Assembly: GCF_000696185.1 (NCBI RefSeq)
Contig: NZ_KK853997.1
Coordinates: 2,696,647-2,758,857, forward strand
DNA: 62,211 bases
Direction of reading: 5' to 3'
DNA from: Kitasatospora cheerisanensis KCTC 2395
GTDB taxonomy: Bacteria > Actinomycetota > Actinomycetes > Streptomycetales > Streptomycetaceae
Shown here: piece by piece, positions 25,396 to 34,000 of the stretch
Position numbering within the stretch: the first letter of the stretch is position 1
How the letters are laid out: the number at the start of each line of letters is the position of its first letter
Notes under the pieces: model-generated
Database searches by the model: none
What the model was told of the DNA's origin: nothing
The model's input: the letters and a program-made list of their open reading frames with translations, nothing else
Position numbers and translations under genes: made by a program

Positions 25396-26067
25396 TCAGC
25401 GGGCGCGTACCACGGTGATGACGGGGTTGTCGCAGCCAGCGGCGATCCGCTGGACGGCGGTGTGCTCGGTGAGGTCGACGCTCAGGCCCCAGCGGGTTTT
25501 GACGGTGACCCAGTCGGCGATGTAGCGGCAGGTCGCGCTGGCGGCGGGGGGCATCCACTGGGCGGGGTCGCGGTCGGCCTTGGACTGGTTGGCGCTGTCG
25601 TGGACGGCGAGGAGGGAGCGGCGGTCGTCGAGGTCGTTGGCGTAGGCCTGGCGCTCGGCCGGGCTCCAGGCCGCCGCGCCTGAGTCCCAGGCCTCTCCGA
25701 GGGGCACCATGTGGTCGATGTCGACGTCGAACTTGTCGGTCTGCGTGGTCTCGTCGTACCAGGACTTCCACACGCCGGTGCCGGCGACGATGGTGCAGCG
25801 CCCGGTGATCTCGGGCGCGACGACGGCGTCGCGGAGCAGGACCTCGTTGCGGGTGTTGCAGCCGTCCCGGTCGGCGTCGATCCAGTGTTTGAACTGCTCG
25901 CGGGAGTAGCCGTCGCGGGGGCCTTCGTCCTCGACGGGCAGGGCCGCGACCAAGTCCGACAGCGGGGCGCTGACCACGTCCCCGGCCGCGGCCGCGGCGG
26001 TGCTGGAGGGCAGGAGAAGGGCGGGAACGGCGAGGGTGGCGACGAGCACGGCGCGCAAGGTTCTCAT
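25396..26067 (-). CDS. Secreted HNH (DUF1524-like) endonuclease
   Basis: 223 residues from ATG 26067. A Sec signal peptide is clear: RTLRAVLVATLAVPALLL then AAAAAG. The mature part contains DRDGCNTRNEVLL, DVDIDHMVPLGEAWDSGAAAW (the HNH/beta-beta-alpha core with DH) and RRSLLAVHDSANQSKADRD, matching DUF1524-type HNH nucleases that are often secreted by streptomycetes. Cys pairs suggest disulphides outside the cell. It lies next to the ligase on the same strand, 85 bases apart, but export makes a shared intracellular job unlikely. Confidence 0.82.
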   Translation of the reverse strand: MRTLRAVLVATLAVPALLLPSSTAAAAAGDVVSAPLSDLVAALPVEDEGPRDGYSREQFKHWIDADRDGCNTRNEVLLRDAVVAPEITGRCTIVAGTGVWKSWYDETTQTDKFDVDIDHMVPLGEAWDSGAAAWSPAERQAYANDLDDRRSLLAVHDSANQSKADRDPAQWMPPAASATCRYIADWVTVKTRWGLSVDLTEHTAVQRIAAGCDNPVITVVRAR

Positions 26068-26189
26068 GACCGGGTCTACGCGCCCGGCAGGCAACCGGTG
26101 ACGGGCCGGTGCCGGAATTCATTCGATCGAACGGCAGCTGGTCGGCTCAGGACACCCCGGCGCGGTTCCCGGGTGCCGCCCGCGCCGCC

Positions 26190-26453
26190 TCACGTCTGCC
26201 GCAGCACCCGCTCGCACTCCAGGCACCGTACGGCGGCGAGCTCGGGCGGGTACCACCGCTGCCCGGGGCGGGTGCGCTGGTACTCGGAGTGTTCCATCTG
26301 CGCGGTGTCGAGGCCGCACAGCGTCACCGGGAGCGGATCCAGCGGCACATCCGGATCGGGCCCAGCGGCGTGCACAGCCACAACCGCCGGGTCGGCGCCG
26401 CCCGGGCCGACACCTTGGTCGGCGTCCCGCTCGACCAGCACGATGATCGACAT
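26190..26453 (-). CDS. Small unknown protein with CxxC
   Basis: 87 residues from ATG 26453, with CGGAGG immediately upstream. It begins MSIIVLVERD, a beta strand, and ends VRCLECERVLRQT, with a CxxC that could bind a metal. YQRTRPGQRWYPPEL gives a basic-aromatic loop. It resembles short phage-type proteins but no family is recognised. Confidence 0.45.
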   Translation of the reverse strand: MSIIVLVERDADQGVGPGGADPAVVAVHAAGPDPDVPLDPLPVTLCGLDTAQMEHSEYQRTRPGQRWYPPELAAVRCLECERVLRQT

Positions 26454-26968
26454 GCCTCCGAGCCTCGTCCCGTCCACCGCCCGGCGCCACCCGGCAGGTC
26501 GCCGGCCACGGCCAGTGGACGAGCGCCGTGCTTGCCTTGGTCGAGGGCGGGGTCCGTGCCGTTCAGGGCGTGACAGCGTCAGCGGCGAGGTCTACGGTCT
26601 GCACAACGCTCGTCCGCCGGGCAGCCCGAGGCCGACGGACGTGCCAACGATCCCCGTCCCGGGTGCCCCACACGCGCGCGGGACGGATACGGCCGGCGGA
26701 GCAGTGGCCGGCCAGTACGCGGCTCTCCGCGGTGCCACGCCCTCCCCTGTCGCGTGCACCCCGGAGGGCCGCCACGCAGCGAGAGACCAGGCGACTCGCG
26801 GGGGATTCCGCCCGGGGCCAGATCGACACGCCGAACCAATTCCGGCCGCCAGTCGACTTTGTGACGATCAATCACATGAACGACGACCGGCACCCGTTGT
26901 CAGTGCCCCGGTCTACAGTCACTTCTCGTCGATGCCGGCGCCGGTTCGCGGAAGGGGTGAGGTCTGTC
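26454..26968. other. Non-coding stretch upstream of tnpB
   Basis: No supported gene in these 515 bases. The last 60 bases before tnpB are AT-richer and would hold its promoter and, if this is an IS605-type insertion, the left end. I see no partner tnpA (Y1 transposase) and no clear left-end hairpin. Confidence 0.5.
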
Positions 26969-28447
26969 GTGACACAGGTGGAGACGCTGCGCGCGTACAA
27001 GTTCGCCCTGGACCCGACCGCTGCGCAGCTCGCCGACCTCGCCCGGCACGCAGGCGCGGCCAGGTGGGCGTTCAACCACGCCCTCGGCTCGAAGGTCGCC
27101 GCGCACCGCCAGTGGCGCGCCGCCGTCGATGCCCTGGTCGCCGGCGGCATGCCGGAGCCGCAGGCCCGCAAGGCCGTGAAGGTCCCGGTGCCGGGCAATC
27201 AGGCGATCAAGAAGACGCTGAACGGGTTGAAGGGCGACTCCCGCTCCGACCCGGCACTCCCGGACGGCTTCCACGGACCTCCCCGGCCCTGCCCCTGGTG
27301 GCACGAGGTGTCGACGTACGCCTTCCAGTCCGCGTTCATCGACGCGGACCGGGCGTGGGGCAACTGGCTGGACTCCCTGACCGGCCGACGCGCCGGCGGC
27401 CCGGTCGGCTACCCCCGCTTCAAGCGCAAGGGCCGCGCCCGCGACTCCTTCCGTCTGCACCACGACGTGAAGAAGCCGACGATCCGCCTCGACGGCTACC
27501 GGCGGCTCCAGCTCCCGCGCCTCGGGTCGATCCGCGTCCACGACTCCGGCAAGCGCCTGGCCCGCCTGATCGCCAAGGGCCACGCCGTGATCCAGTCCGT
27601 CACCGTCTTCCGCGGCGGCAACCGCTGGTACGCCAGCGTCCTCGCCAAGGTGCAGCAGGACATCCCCGACAAGCCGACCCGCGCCCAGACCGGCCGGGGC
27701 ACCGTCGGCGTTGACTGGGGCATCAAGCACCTCGCCACGCTCTCCCAGCCCCTCGACCCCGCCGACCCGGCCACCCTCCACGTCGCCAACCCGCGCCACC
27801 TCGACGCCTGGAACCGGCAACTCGCCACGGCGCAGCGCGCGCTGTCCCGCACCGAGCGCGGGTCGAAGCGCCGCGCGAAGGCGGCCCGCAGGGTCGGCGC
27901 CATCCAGCACCGGATCGCACAACGGCGCGCCACCACGGTGCACCTGCTCACCAAGCGGCTCGCCACCGGGTTCGCCACCGTCGCCGTCGAAGACCTGAAC
28001 GTCCGCGGCATGAGCGCCTCCGCACGCGGCACCGTCGAACAACCCGGCAGCCGCGTCCGACAGAAAGCCGGCCTCAACCGTGGCATCCTCGATGCCGCCC
28101 CCGGCGAACTCCGACGCCAACTCACCTACAAGACTTCCTGGTACGGCTCCACCCTCGCGGTCCTCGACCGCTGGCACCCGTCCAGCAAGACCTGCTCCTC
28201 CTGCGGAACAGCGAAACCCAAGCTGACCCTGAGCGAGCGGGTGTTCACCTGCACCACCTGCGGCCTGACGATCGACCGCGACCACAACGCGGCCGTCAAC
28301 ATCGCCAGACACGCCGTCGTCCCCCTGGTAGAGGGGGACGCTAACGCCCGCAGAAGTCCACGCCCGGCCGATGCAGGCCGGGACGGACACGCCGAAAGGC
28401 AGAAGCGGGAAGGCCCACCACCCGGTGGGTCACCTCGGCGGGAGTAA
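26969..28447 (+). CDS. tnpB: TnpB-family RNA-guided nuclease (IS200/IS605 OrfB)
   Basis: 492 residues from GTG 26969. The N-terminal YKFALDPTAAQ … GAARWAFNHALG is the OrfB helix-turn-helix domain. RuvC I is VGVDWGIKHLATL, RuvC II is VAVEDLNVRGM and RuvC III is IDRDHNAAVNIAR, so the D-E-D catalytic set is intact. The zinc ribbon CSSCGTAKPK … CTTCGLTI is complete. TnpB cuts DNA guided by an omega-RNA made from its own 3' region; hairpin-forming sequence near the stop (CCCCCT … AGAGGGGG at about 28321) fits that. No TnpA is adjacent. The array of repeats starts 86 bases downstream. Confidence 0.93.
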   Translation: MTQVETLRAYKFALDPTAAQLADLARHAGAARWAFNHALGSKVAAHRQWRAAVDALVAGGMPEPQARKAVKVPVPGNQAIKKTLNGLKGDSRSDPALPDGFHGPPRPCPWWHEVSTYAFQSAFIDADRAWGNWLDSLTGRRAGGPVGYPRFKRKGRARDSFRLHHDVKKPTIRLDGYRRLQLPRLGSIRVHDSGKRLARLIAKGHAVIQSVTVFRGGNRWYASVLAKVQQDIPDKPTRAQTGRGTVGVDWGIKHLATLSQPLDPADPATLHVANPRHLDAWNRQLATAQRALSRTERGSKRRAKAARRVGAIQHRIAQRRATTVHLLTKRLATGFATVAVEDLNVRGMSASARGTVEQPGSRVRQKAGLNRGILDAAPGELRRQLTYKTSWYGSTLAVLDRWHPSSKTCSSCGTAKPKLTLSERVFTCTTCGLTIDRDHNAAVNIARHAVVPLVEGDANARRSPRPADAGRDGHAERQKREGPPPGGSPRRE

Positions 28448-28532
28448 TCCCCCCGACAGCCCCCACACCCCGGACAACTCCACAGAGGGTCAAGAAAGCG
28501 CAAAGCCCGGACAACATCCCAGGTCGCAAAGG

Positions 28533-28987
28533 GTCCGGCCCGGGCGCGCAGGGGCTGACCGACGCACCTTCTCGGCCCCTTCCCGGCGAGTGAGTCCGGC
28601 CCGGGCGCGCAGGGGCTGACCGGCCCTGTCCACCAGCCTGCGTTCGCTGCTGCTGTCCGGCCCGGGCGCGCAGGGGCTGACCGTCTCGTGCGCCACCTGC
28701 TTGCTGACCCACCACGTCCGGCCCGGGCGCGCAGGGGCTGACCGTTTCGACCAGCGTGCACTTGATCTGAAACGCAGTCCGGCCCGGGCGCGCAGGGGCT
28801 GACCGATATGGGAACCGGCATCCAGAGCGGCTCGTCGTCCGGCCCGGGCGCGCAGGGGCTGACCGAACGACAAGTGGTCGACAGGCAAGGAGTACACGTC
28901 CGGCCCGGGCGCGCTGGGGCTGACCGTCCTGTGGCGCCGGCGAGGGCGAGTCCTGCCGGTCCGGCCCGGGCGCGCAGGGGCTGGCCG
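28533..28987 (+). CRISPR. CRISPR array, 8 repeats, type I-E-like, no cas genes
   Basis: Eight 29-base repeats start at 28533, 28594, 28655, 28716, 28777, 28837, 28898 and 28959, giving a 60-61 base period and seven spacers of 31-32 bases. Repeats 1-6 are identical; repeat 7 has one change and repeat 8 has one near its end, so decay marks the right side as the distal end. The repeat begins GTCCGGCCCGGGCGCGC and ends GCTGACCG, matching the length, symmetry and (A)CCG end of type I-E repeats. The leader would lie left of 28533, next to tnpB. Spacers are unrelated to each other, and some have open frames typical of coding targets. Confidence 0.95.
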
Positions 28988-29072
28988 GCAATCCGCTTCA
29001 GATCTACCGGGTTCCAAGGTGCTGTACCTGCTGCTCGGCGACGTCTCGGAGGGTCACCGAGCAGCAGGCGGC

Positions 29073-29711
29073 TCAGCTGGTGGCGAGCACGCCGAAGTGC
29101 TGGTCGATCAGCTCGGCGACTTCGACGTCCCAGCCTTCGGGGAAGCCCCGGCTGTCCACATTCACCACACCGGCGACGCCGAGGTAGGCGTATGCGCGAT
29201 CACGGGCGACAACCGTGGGGAGTTGCTTCACGAGGAAGCCTCGGATGGCGTGCACGGAGGCGTCGCCGAAGCCCGAGTCCTCCAGGGCGCCCCCGAGATG
29301 ATTGACCACGCGGCCTACGGTGGCGTGGCGGGGAAGGGAGCAGCGGAGTGGACCTTGGTCGTGCAGCTGTCCGCCAGTCAGGTCCTGGAGGGCTTCGCCG
29401 ACCAGCTGTGCCACGGCGATAGTCCGGGGGCGCTTTCCCCTGAGCACGGTGACGTACCAGCGGGAGCCCTGGCGCTCTACGGACCCCTGCCGGGCGAGGT
29501 CCGCGATCTCGCTCGGGCGGAGGCCGGCGAGGAGCGCCAGCCGTTCGACCGTGGCGTACTCGGTGGGCACGCCGATGGTGCCGCGCAGGAACCTGCGGGC
29601 CTCCGGGATGGTGAGCGGGCGGGTGTCCAACCTCGGCGTCCCCTTGTGAGGGCCGGGGGACGAGAAGTGGCGGGGGCGCGCACTGCGGCTGTCGGGGGTG
29701 GTGGTGTTCAC
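29073..29711 (-). CDS. Degenerate tyrosine-recombinase-like protein
   Basis: 212 residues from GTG 29711, overlapping the previous stop by four bases. LALLAGLRPSEIADLARQ matches box I with its catalytic Arg, RGKRPRTIAVA the beta-hairpin Lys region, and VHAIRGFLVKQLP the HxxR of box II. The later segment AYAYLGVAGVVNVDSRGF is where LGH…(Y) should be, but the second His and the Tyr nucleophile are not evident. The N-terminal SAM-like DNA-binding domain is short or absent. A DNA-binding protein derived from an integrase is the best reading. Confidence 0.6.
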   Translation of the reverse strand: MNTTTPDSRSARPRHFSSPGPHKGTPRLDTRPLTIPEARRFLRGTIGVPTEYATVERLALLAGLRPSEIADLARQGSVERQGSRWYVTVLRGKRPRTIAVAQLVGEALQDLTGGQLHDQGPLRCSLPRHATVGRVVNHLGGALEDSGFGDASVHAIRGFLVKQLPTVVARDRAYAYLGVAGVVNVDSRGFPEGWDVEVAELIDQHFGVLATS

Positions 29712-30399
29712 GGGCGGGCGCTCTCGGTTCGGGCCGTCGTCGCGGTCGGCGCGTCGGCGGTGACTTGCCGTTCGATGGCGGCGATGGGTGGCTGGTGCGC
29801 GGCCCGCTGGGTCTCCCCGGCCGGGCGGGCGGCGGCGCGGCGGGTCGGGGCCTCCTTGTCGGGGTGGGAATGAGTTCGCCCTGCCCGACGCCGGGGCGGG
29901 TCACGGTGACGCGGGGCCGGTCGCCGTGGACGTCCGGGACGCCGCGCACGGCCACGAGGTAGTGAGCGAACCACCAGTTGCGGCAGGTGCGGAACTCGCG
30001 ACTGGCGGCGCGGGGGTCGTCCGGCGGGATGTGCACGTCGGTGAAGGGGATGGGCCGGACGCCGTCCAGGTGGACGGTGAGGTCCTGGACGGCGAGGGTC
30101 TGGGTGTGGCCGGGGGCGGCTTCGAGGGCGAGGTGGGGGTTGTCCTTCCAGCTGTAGGGGGTGGTGACGCCGCAGAGGTACCAGGCGATGGCGTGAGGGA
30201 ACTCGTTTAGTTCGACTGTGACGCGGGTGATGTGTTCGTCGACGGCTCGGCTGTAGCGGCCGTGGAGGGAGACGGCGCAGTGTCGGCTCAAGTCCGCGCC
30301 TGTGACGTACTTGAGCCATAGGTGCCGGTACCGGCGTTCGCCGACCTGGACTGTGATGCTTGGGGTCAACTCCTCTATCCCATCTGATAGTTGATTCAC
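29708..30399 (-). CDS. Unknown phage protein with an apparent 1-base frameshift
   Basis: GTG 30399 opens a frame with good coding character (ERRYRHLWLKYVTGADLSRH; NEFPHAIAWYLCGV) through about ELIPTP near 29865. The sequence then makes sense in another frame ([20 protein letters not shown]), which ends at 29708 with a four-base overlap to the next gene. Adding one base in the GGGG run at 29861-29864 joins the two. Without it, the first frame runs on through the recombinase-like gene, which is implausible. Sequencing error, true mutation and programmed slippage cannot be separated here. Function unknown. Confidence 0.55.
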
Positions 30400-30405
30400 A
30401 CCATT

Positions 30406-30423
30406 TGTCTACATTTTATACTC
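30406..30423 (-). promoter_or_regulatory. Minus-strand promoter-like element (TATAAA), shared with parB promoter
   Basis: Read on the minus strand the element is GAGTATAAAAT followed by two variable bases and AGACA. Sixteen of 18 bases match the element at 36538-36555. The TATAAA box is 16 bases before GTG 30399, so the transcript would be leaderless or nearly so. No strong -35 box is visible. Confidence 0.6.
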
Positions 30424-30438
30424 CTTTAGGTGATTGCC

Positions 30439-31851
30439 CTAACTGCCGTCACGCTCAGCGCAGGCCGCCATCAGCGCCTCCACCAGCGGCTTGTGCCGGT
30501 TGTGCCGGTAGTTGCCGGGGTACTCCATGTTGAACTCCAGCTCCAGCGCGGCCCGCCGCTGCTCCGTCGGCAGCGCCCTCGGCCTCTGGCACACCGCGTA
30601 GATGTTCCCTCCGGTGGGATTGCCCCGGACTTCGACCTTCTCGAAGTACCGGTCCATCAACTCCCTCAGCGATTCCGGCGTGTGGAACCGCTGCATGGTC
30701 CACACCCCCTGCCTGAACGTCGCGGTGAACCCGTTCTCGTCCAGGAATTCCAGCGCCCGCCGGTAGCGGCCGTTGTTGCGCGCCTTCTTGCCGGCCATCC
30801 GGCGCTCGACCGAGCCGAGGGACCTGGTGCCCGTGAAGAAGGTGCCGTCGGCTGCGAGCAGGGAGTTGCAGGCCGTCACCACCGCGTTCTCGAAGTCCAG
30901 GCTGGTGACGGAGTTAAGGACCGAGTCGAGCACGACGACGTCGTACAGGCCGTTCGCGCGGACGTCTCGCTGGAGGTCGCGGATGTGCGAGACCGTCGCG
31001 GCGACGTCGAGGGCGTTCAGTTTGCCGGCGGCCTTGACGTGGGGCTCGTACCAGTGCGCGTCCCAGCCCTGCGCCTTGACGCGCTTGATGTATGCGAGTT
31101 CCCCGGCGCCGAAGTCGACCACGCGCTGGCCGGGGCGCAGCGCCGGCAGGACGTGCTGCTCGTACGTGGTGGACTTGTTGGAGTCGCCTTCGTCGCCGCC
31201 GAGGCGGTGCATCTGGCACCAGTGTTGGTTGTAGGCGCGGATGCCGAGCTGCGTGTAGTCGTACACGCCGTACTCGCCGTCCAGCCACACCGCCAGCTCG
31301 TCGGCTTCCTGCACGGACATGCGGTAGCACAGCAGCGGCAACTTCAGATCGGCCACGACCACCGCGTAGTCGTTGTTGAGGATGACCCGGCCGGCCGAGT
31401 CGGCGACGACCGAGCCCCAGGCGCCGTACCGGGTGACGAGGCGGCGGATCTCCGACTGGATCGCCGCGTTGGAGCGGGAGACCGCGGTGACGTCCTCCGG
31501 CTCGATCCACTCCCAGCCGTGCGCGTCCGGCGCGGATGCGCGCACCCGCACCTTGCTGCCGTCCGTCTCCACCGAGTTGTGCAGCAGGTTGAACTGCACT
31601 TCGTCGCCGGTGCTGACGTGCCCGTCGAGGAGGATCGCCGGGACGTGGCTCTCCCCGATGGCCTTCAGCGACTTGGTGCGCTGGTGGCCGGCGATCAGGA
31701 TGCCGTTGCCGTTGACGATGACCGGCTTCACGCAGCCGTACAGCTTCAGGGACTGCTGAAGGCGGCCGAACGCCTCCTCGGACAAGCGGCGGGGGTTGTA
31801 CGGGGCCGGCTTGAGACCGGCGACCGGATAGGCCTCGACGAACTCAGGCAC
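30439..31851 (-). CDS. ParB-nuclease-domain / methyltransferase fusion protein
   Basis: 470 residues from GTG 31851. Residues 1-110 are a ParB/Srx-fold domain: LKPAPYNPRRLSEEAFGRLQQSL, VKPVIVNGNGILIAGHQRTKSL. From about residue 260, RVVDFGAGELAYIKRVKAQGWDAHWYEP is a class I SAM-binding methyltransferase motif, followed by VVVLDSVLNSV. This fusion is frequent in actinophages and plasmids, probably modifying phage DNA. It overlaps the previous ParB-like gene by eight bases. Target base or site is unknown. Confidence 0.82.
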   Translation of the reverse strand: MPEFVEAYPVAGLKPAPYNPRRLSEEAFGRLQQSLKLYGCVKPVIVNGNGILIAGHQRTKSLKAIGESHVPAILLDGHVSTGDEVQFNLLHNSVETDGSKVRVRASAPDAHGWEWIEPEDVTAVSRSNAAIQSEIRRLVTRYGAWGSVVADSAGRVILNNDYAVVVADLKLPLLCYRMSVQEADELAVWLDGEYGVYDYTQLGIRAYNQHWCQMHRLGGDEGDSNKSTTYEQHVLPALRPGQRVVDFGAGELAYIKRVKAQGWDAHWYEPHVKAAGKLNALDVAATVSHIRDLQRDVRANGLYDVVVLDSVLNSVTSLDFENAVVTACNSLLAADGTFFTGTRSLGSVERRMAGKKARNNGRYRRALEFLDENGFTATFRQGVWTMQRFHTPESLRELMDRYFEKVEVRGNPTGGNIYAVCQRPRALPTEQRRAALELEFNMEYPGNYRHNRHKPLVEALMAACAERDGS

Positions 31852-32509
31852 CGGTCTGCTCCTGCCCGGCCTCGTGCTGGTCGAGGAGGTAGTGCGCGAA
31901 GCCGGTGTCGGTACCGCGCGCGGTGTAGAAGGCGTCGTGGACGTTGTTGAGTCGCTCGACCTCCTCCCGGGTGATCTGCACGCGGGTGGTGTCCCACTGC
32001 ACGAAGCCCCACTGGAGGTGCTCGTCCGCCGTCCGCTCGCCTTCGCGTTCGATGGTCTCGGCGGCGAGCTGGGAAGGAAGTTCGATGCCGTCGAGGAGTT
32101 CATCGACCGCGTCCTGGTCGTAGCCGGTGCCGTCGAGGCTGCCCAGGCCGGACAGGATGTCGGCCAGCAGCTCGGTGTCGTACCCGGCCAGGTCGCTGGT
32201 GCGGTTGTCGACGATGACGATCTTCGCGGCGTCCTCGTCGTCGACGTCGACCCAGGTCACGGCGATCTGGTCCCAGCCGCGCTCGATCGCGGCGTCCCAG
32301 GTGTGATTGCCGGCCAGGATCTCGTTCGGGCGGCCGGTCCGCGTACCGCGGTTGACGACGATGGGCTTGAACTGGCCGTGCCAGCACAGGGATTCGGCGA
32401 CGGCCGCGACGTCGCCGCGCCGCGGGTTGCGATGGTAGCGGGTCAGGTCGCCGATCGGGACGGCGAGGGGGAGGAGGGAGTCAACGATCCGGTCGATCGG
32501 TTCACGCAC
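31844..32509 (-). CDS. ParB-like N-terminal-domain protein
   Basis: 221 residues from GTG 32509, with GAAGGA about ten bases upstream; the frame is open further but without a good start. IGDLTRYHRNPRRGDVAAVAES, QFKPIVVNRG and EILAGNHTWDAAIERGW match the ParB/sulfiredoxin fold (GNHR-type box as AGNHTW). IVIVDNRTSDLAGYD follows, as in phage ParB-like proteins. It has no HTH for centromere binding. It is translationally coupled to the ParB-methyltransferase gene, so both probably act on the same DNA modification step. Confidence 0.8.
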   Translation of the reverse strand: MREPIDRIVDSLLPLAVPIGDLTRYHRNPRRGDVAAVAESLCWHGQFKPIVVNRGTRTGRPNEILAGNHTWDAAIERGWDQIAVTWVDVDDEDAAKIVIVDNRTSDLAGYDTELLADILSGLGSLDGTGYDQDAVDELLDGIELPSQLAAETIEREGERTADEHLQWGFVQWDTTRVQITREEVERLNNVHDAFYTARGTDTGFAHYLLDQHEAGQEQTGA

Positions 32510-33095
32510 GGAACTGGTCCTTCGTAGGCCGATTCCCCGCGCCCTACGGGCCAACAGCCTAGACGATCAACGATCTCGGGCTGCCTGGCGCTTGCCGCCA
32601 CGGAGTTGAACCGGAATCTGATGGCGCGTCGGACCTTTGGACAGCACCGAGGGACAAGCCCGAGGTTCACTCTTCCGCCAGACGTAGGGCGGACCGAGCG
32701 GTGCGCCCAGTCGGCGCCGCAGTCCCCGAAGCGATCGGCGCAACCTGCCCGCTGCCAGCCGCTTTGACTGCACGTTGCGCCCAGCCCGATACTCGGTGGC
32801 ACGCCGGGGCGTCACAGTGCCGGCGTGGCCTTCTCCCATCAGTGTGAGGGCCGTGCTCGTTGGGTGATTGTCGCCCGTGCCGGACGCACGGGTCGCGGAC
32901 AGCTCCACGCCCTTACCCCGCTCGACGGGGCCGAGTACAAGTAGGACCGCGCCGCCGGTGCCCAGTTGGAGCCCGGCCGCACCTCTGGACCGCGCCGGCG
33001 GGTCAGGCCAGCTTCGTTCCGCGACGCGGGAGGGGGTCGGCCGGACCCGCTCCGTGCGCCGCCGGCTCCTCTCCCCTACTTGAGAGGGGACTCTA
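32510..33095. other. Non-coding region between ParB-like gene and small membrane gene
   Basis: No convincing gene in 586 bases. A long minus-strand frame exists but has the Arg/Pro/Ser-rich composition of a shadow. Just before the next gene a stem CCTCTC/GAGAGG lies near 33068-33087. The region is divergent on both sides, so it should hold two promoters; none is clear. Confidence 0.45.
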
Positions 33096-33353
33096 GTGGT
33101 ACAGGCCGATCTCGCCCCGGCTGGTTGGGCGGTGGTGGCCGTCGCCGCGATCGGCGGCGTCACGTTGGTGGTGGGCACGCTGTTCGACTTCTTCGCGTTG
33201 GTGTGCCGGAAGGCGACCGTGCTCGCTGGTGAAGTTCAGTCGGTCCGCCGGGCTTGGCGTGCTCTGCGTGGCGAAGGCGACGAAGCCGCTGACGACGACC
33301 GCGTTGGCGAGCGGCGGGGGGACGTTGCTGCCAGCCGCCCTGTCCGGCCGTAG
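33096..33353 (+). CDS. Small membrane protein
   Basis: 85 residues from GTG 33096, preceded by a strong GAGAGGGGA. One hydrophobic helix spans about residues 10-35 (GWAVVAVAAIGGVTLVVGTL, then FDFFALV). The C-terminal half is charged and helical (RRAWRALRGEGDEAADDD). It stands alone on the plus strand between minus-strand early genes. It could be a lysogenic-conversion or holin-like protein; no lysin is present, so the latter is weak. Confidence 0.55.
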   Translation: MVQADLAPAGWAVVAVAAIGGVTLVVGTLFDFFALVCRKATVLAGEVQSVRRAWRALRGEGDEAADDDRVGERRGDVAASRPVRP

Positions 33354-33363
33354 CGGCTAGGGC

Positions 33364-33567
33364 TCACCGCAGCGCGTGGGGAACTGGTGCGCCCCGCCGG
33401 ACGAGAACAAGTCCGGCGGGGCGGGTACGGGGTGTGGCCTGCTCTCCACGGTCCTCGTCCTGGGCTTCTTGTGATGTGATCCCGCTCGTGCAGAGGCGGC
33501 GAACAACGTAGCTGTTCCCGAAGGCAAGGCTGCTGGACAGCAGCGAGTCGAAACCCGGCATCGCCAC
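33364..33567 (-). pseudogene. Decayed partial copy of the 34.0-kb small gene
   Basis: The frame contains VVRRLCTSGITSQEAQDEDR, nearly identical to TVRRLCAGEITPQEAQDEDR at the end of the gene at 34001-34237. Upstream, SLLSSSLAFGNSY aligns loosely with RLLASGKSSLYDR. The N-terminal half of that gene has no counterpart, and the frame runs past the conserved end into different sequence. It looks like a truncated paralogue left by local duplication. Confidence 0.5.
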
Positions 33568-33615
33568 TGCGCGCCCACGGTTGGCTCAGCAGGATGGCGG
33601 AGGTCGCGCCGGCGT

Positions 33616-33903
33616 TCAGCCGGTGGCGGCCCTACGGGCCATGTAGTCGGTGATGTCCTCGATGGTGACCCAGCGATTCAGGTCCTGGAGCACGTGCTCG
33701 CAGAGCTCCCGAAGCGTGGAGTTGGACTCGCTGCCGACAGCAATGCCGACAGCGAGTAGCGCCGCATCGCGGGTGGCGAACCGGCCCGGAAGCCACTCCT
33801 GGCCGTCGCGGCCGTGGTGCAGGATGAGCCAGCTCGTACCCTCTTCTGCGCCAGCGGTCGTGATGAGTTCGTATCGGCCGATCTGGTCGAACTTGGCTGC
33901 CAT
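33616..33903 (-). CDS. Small unknown phage-type protein
   Basis: 95 residues from ATG 33903, with AGGTGAC just upstream. It is a compact alpha/beta protein: TSWLILHHGRDGQEWLPGRF, FATRDAALLAVGIAVG and a C-terminal helix RWVTIEDITDYMARR. It lies in a minus-strand series of small genes typical of a phage early region. No family is recognised. Confidence 0.6.
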   Translation of the reverse strand: MAAKFDQIGRYELITTAGAEEGTSWLILHHGRDGQEWLPGRFATRDAALLAVGIAVGSESNSTLRELCEHVLQDLNRWVTIEDITDYMARRAATG

Positions 33904-34000
33904 TGGGTCACCTCGCCGTTCAGAGTGTGTAGGGGCATCGGAGGTACGAGTGTGCCCGGCCGGATGGTGAGGCCCGGCCGGGCGGGTTCAGGAGGGTGGT

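Noticed and set aside
25396..26067. HNH gene as the phage packaging (cos) nuclease
   Set aside because: It has a clear secretion signal and DUF1524-type core, unlike the short cytoplasmic HNH proteins beside terminases, and lies 3 kb away from the terminase.
28126..29017. Minus-strand frames through the repeat array encoding Pro/Arg-Ala repeats
   Set aside because: The apparent protein repeats are translations of CRISPR repeats; the 61-base period is not a multiple of three, so the frame changes from unit to unit.
29861..29864. Programmed ribosomal frameshift in the 29.7-30.4 kb gene
   Set aside because: The site lacks a recognisable slippery heptamer or following pseudoknot, and similar one-base losses occur in core genes nearby. 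Sequence error is simpler.
32567..33178. 203-codon minus-strand frame upstream of the ParB-like gene
   Set aside because: Arg/Ser/Pro-rich shadow composition, overlap with the better-supported membrane gene at 33096, and no start signal.
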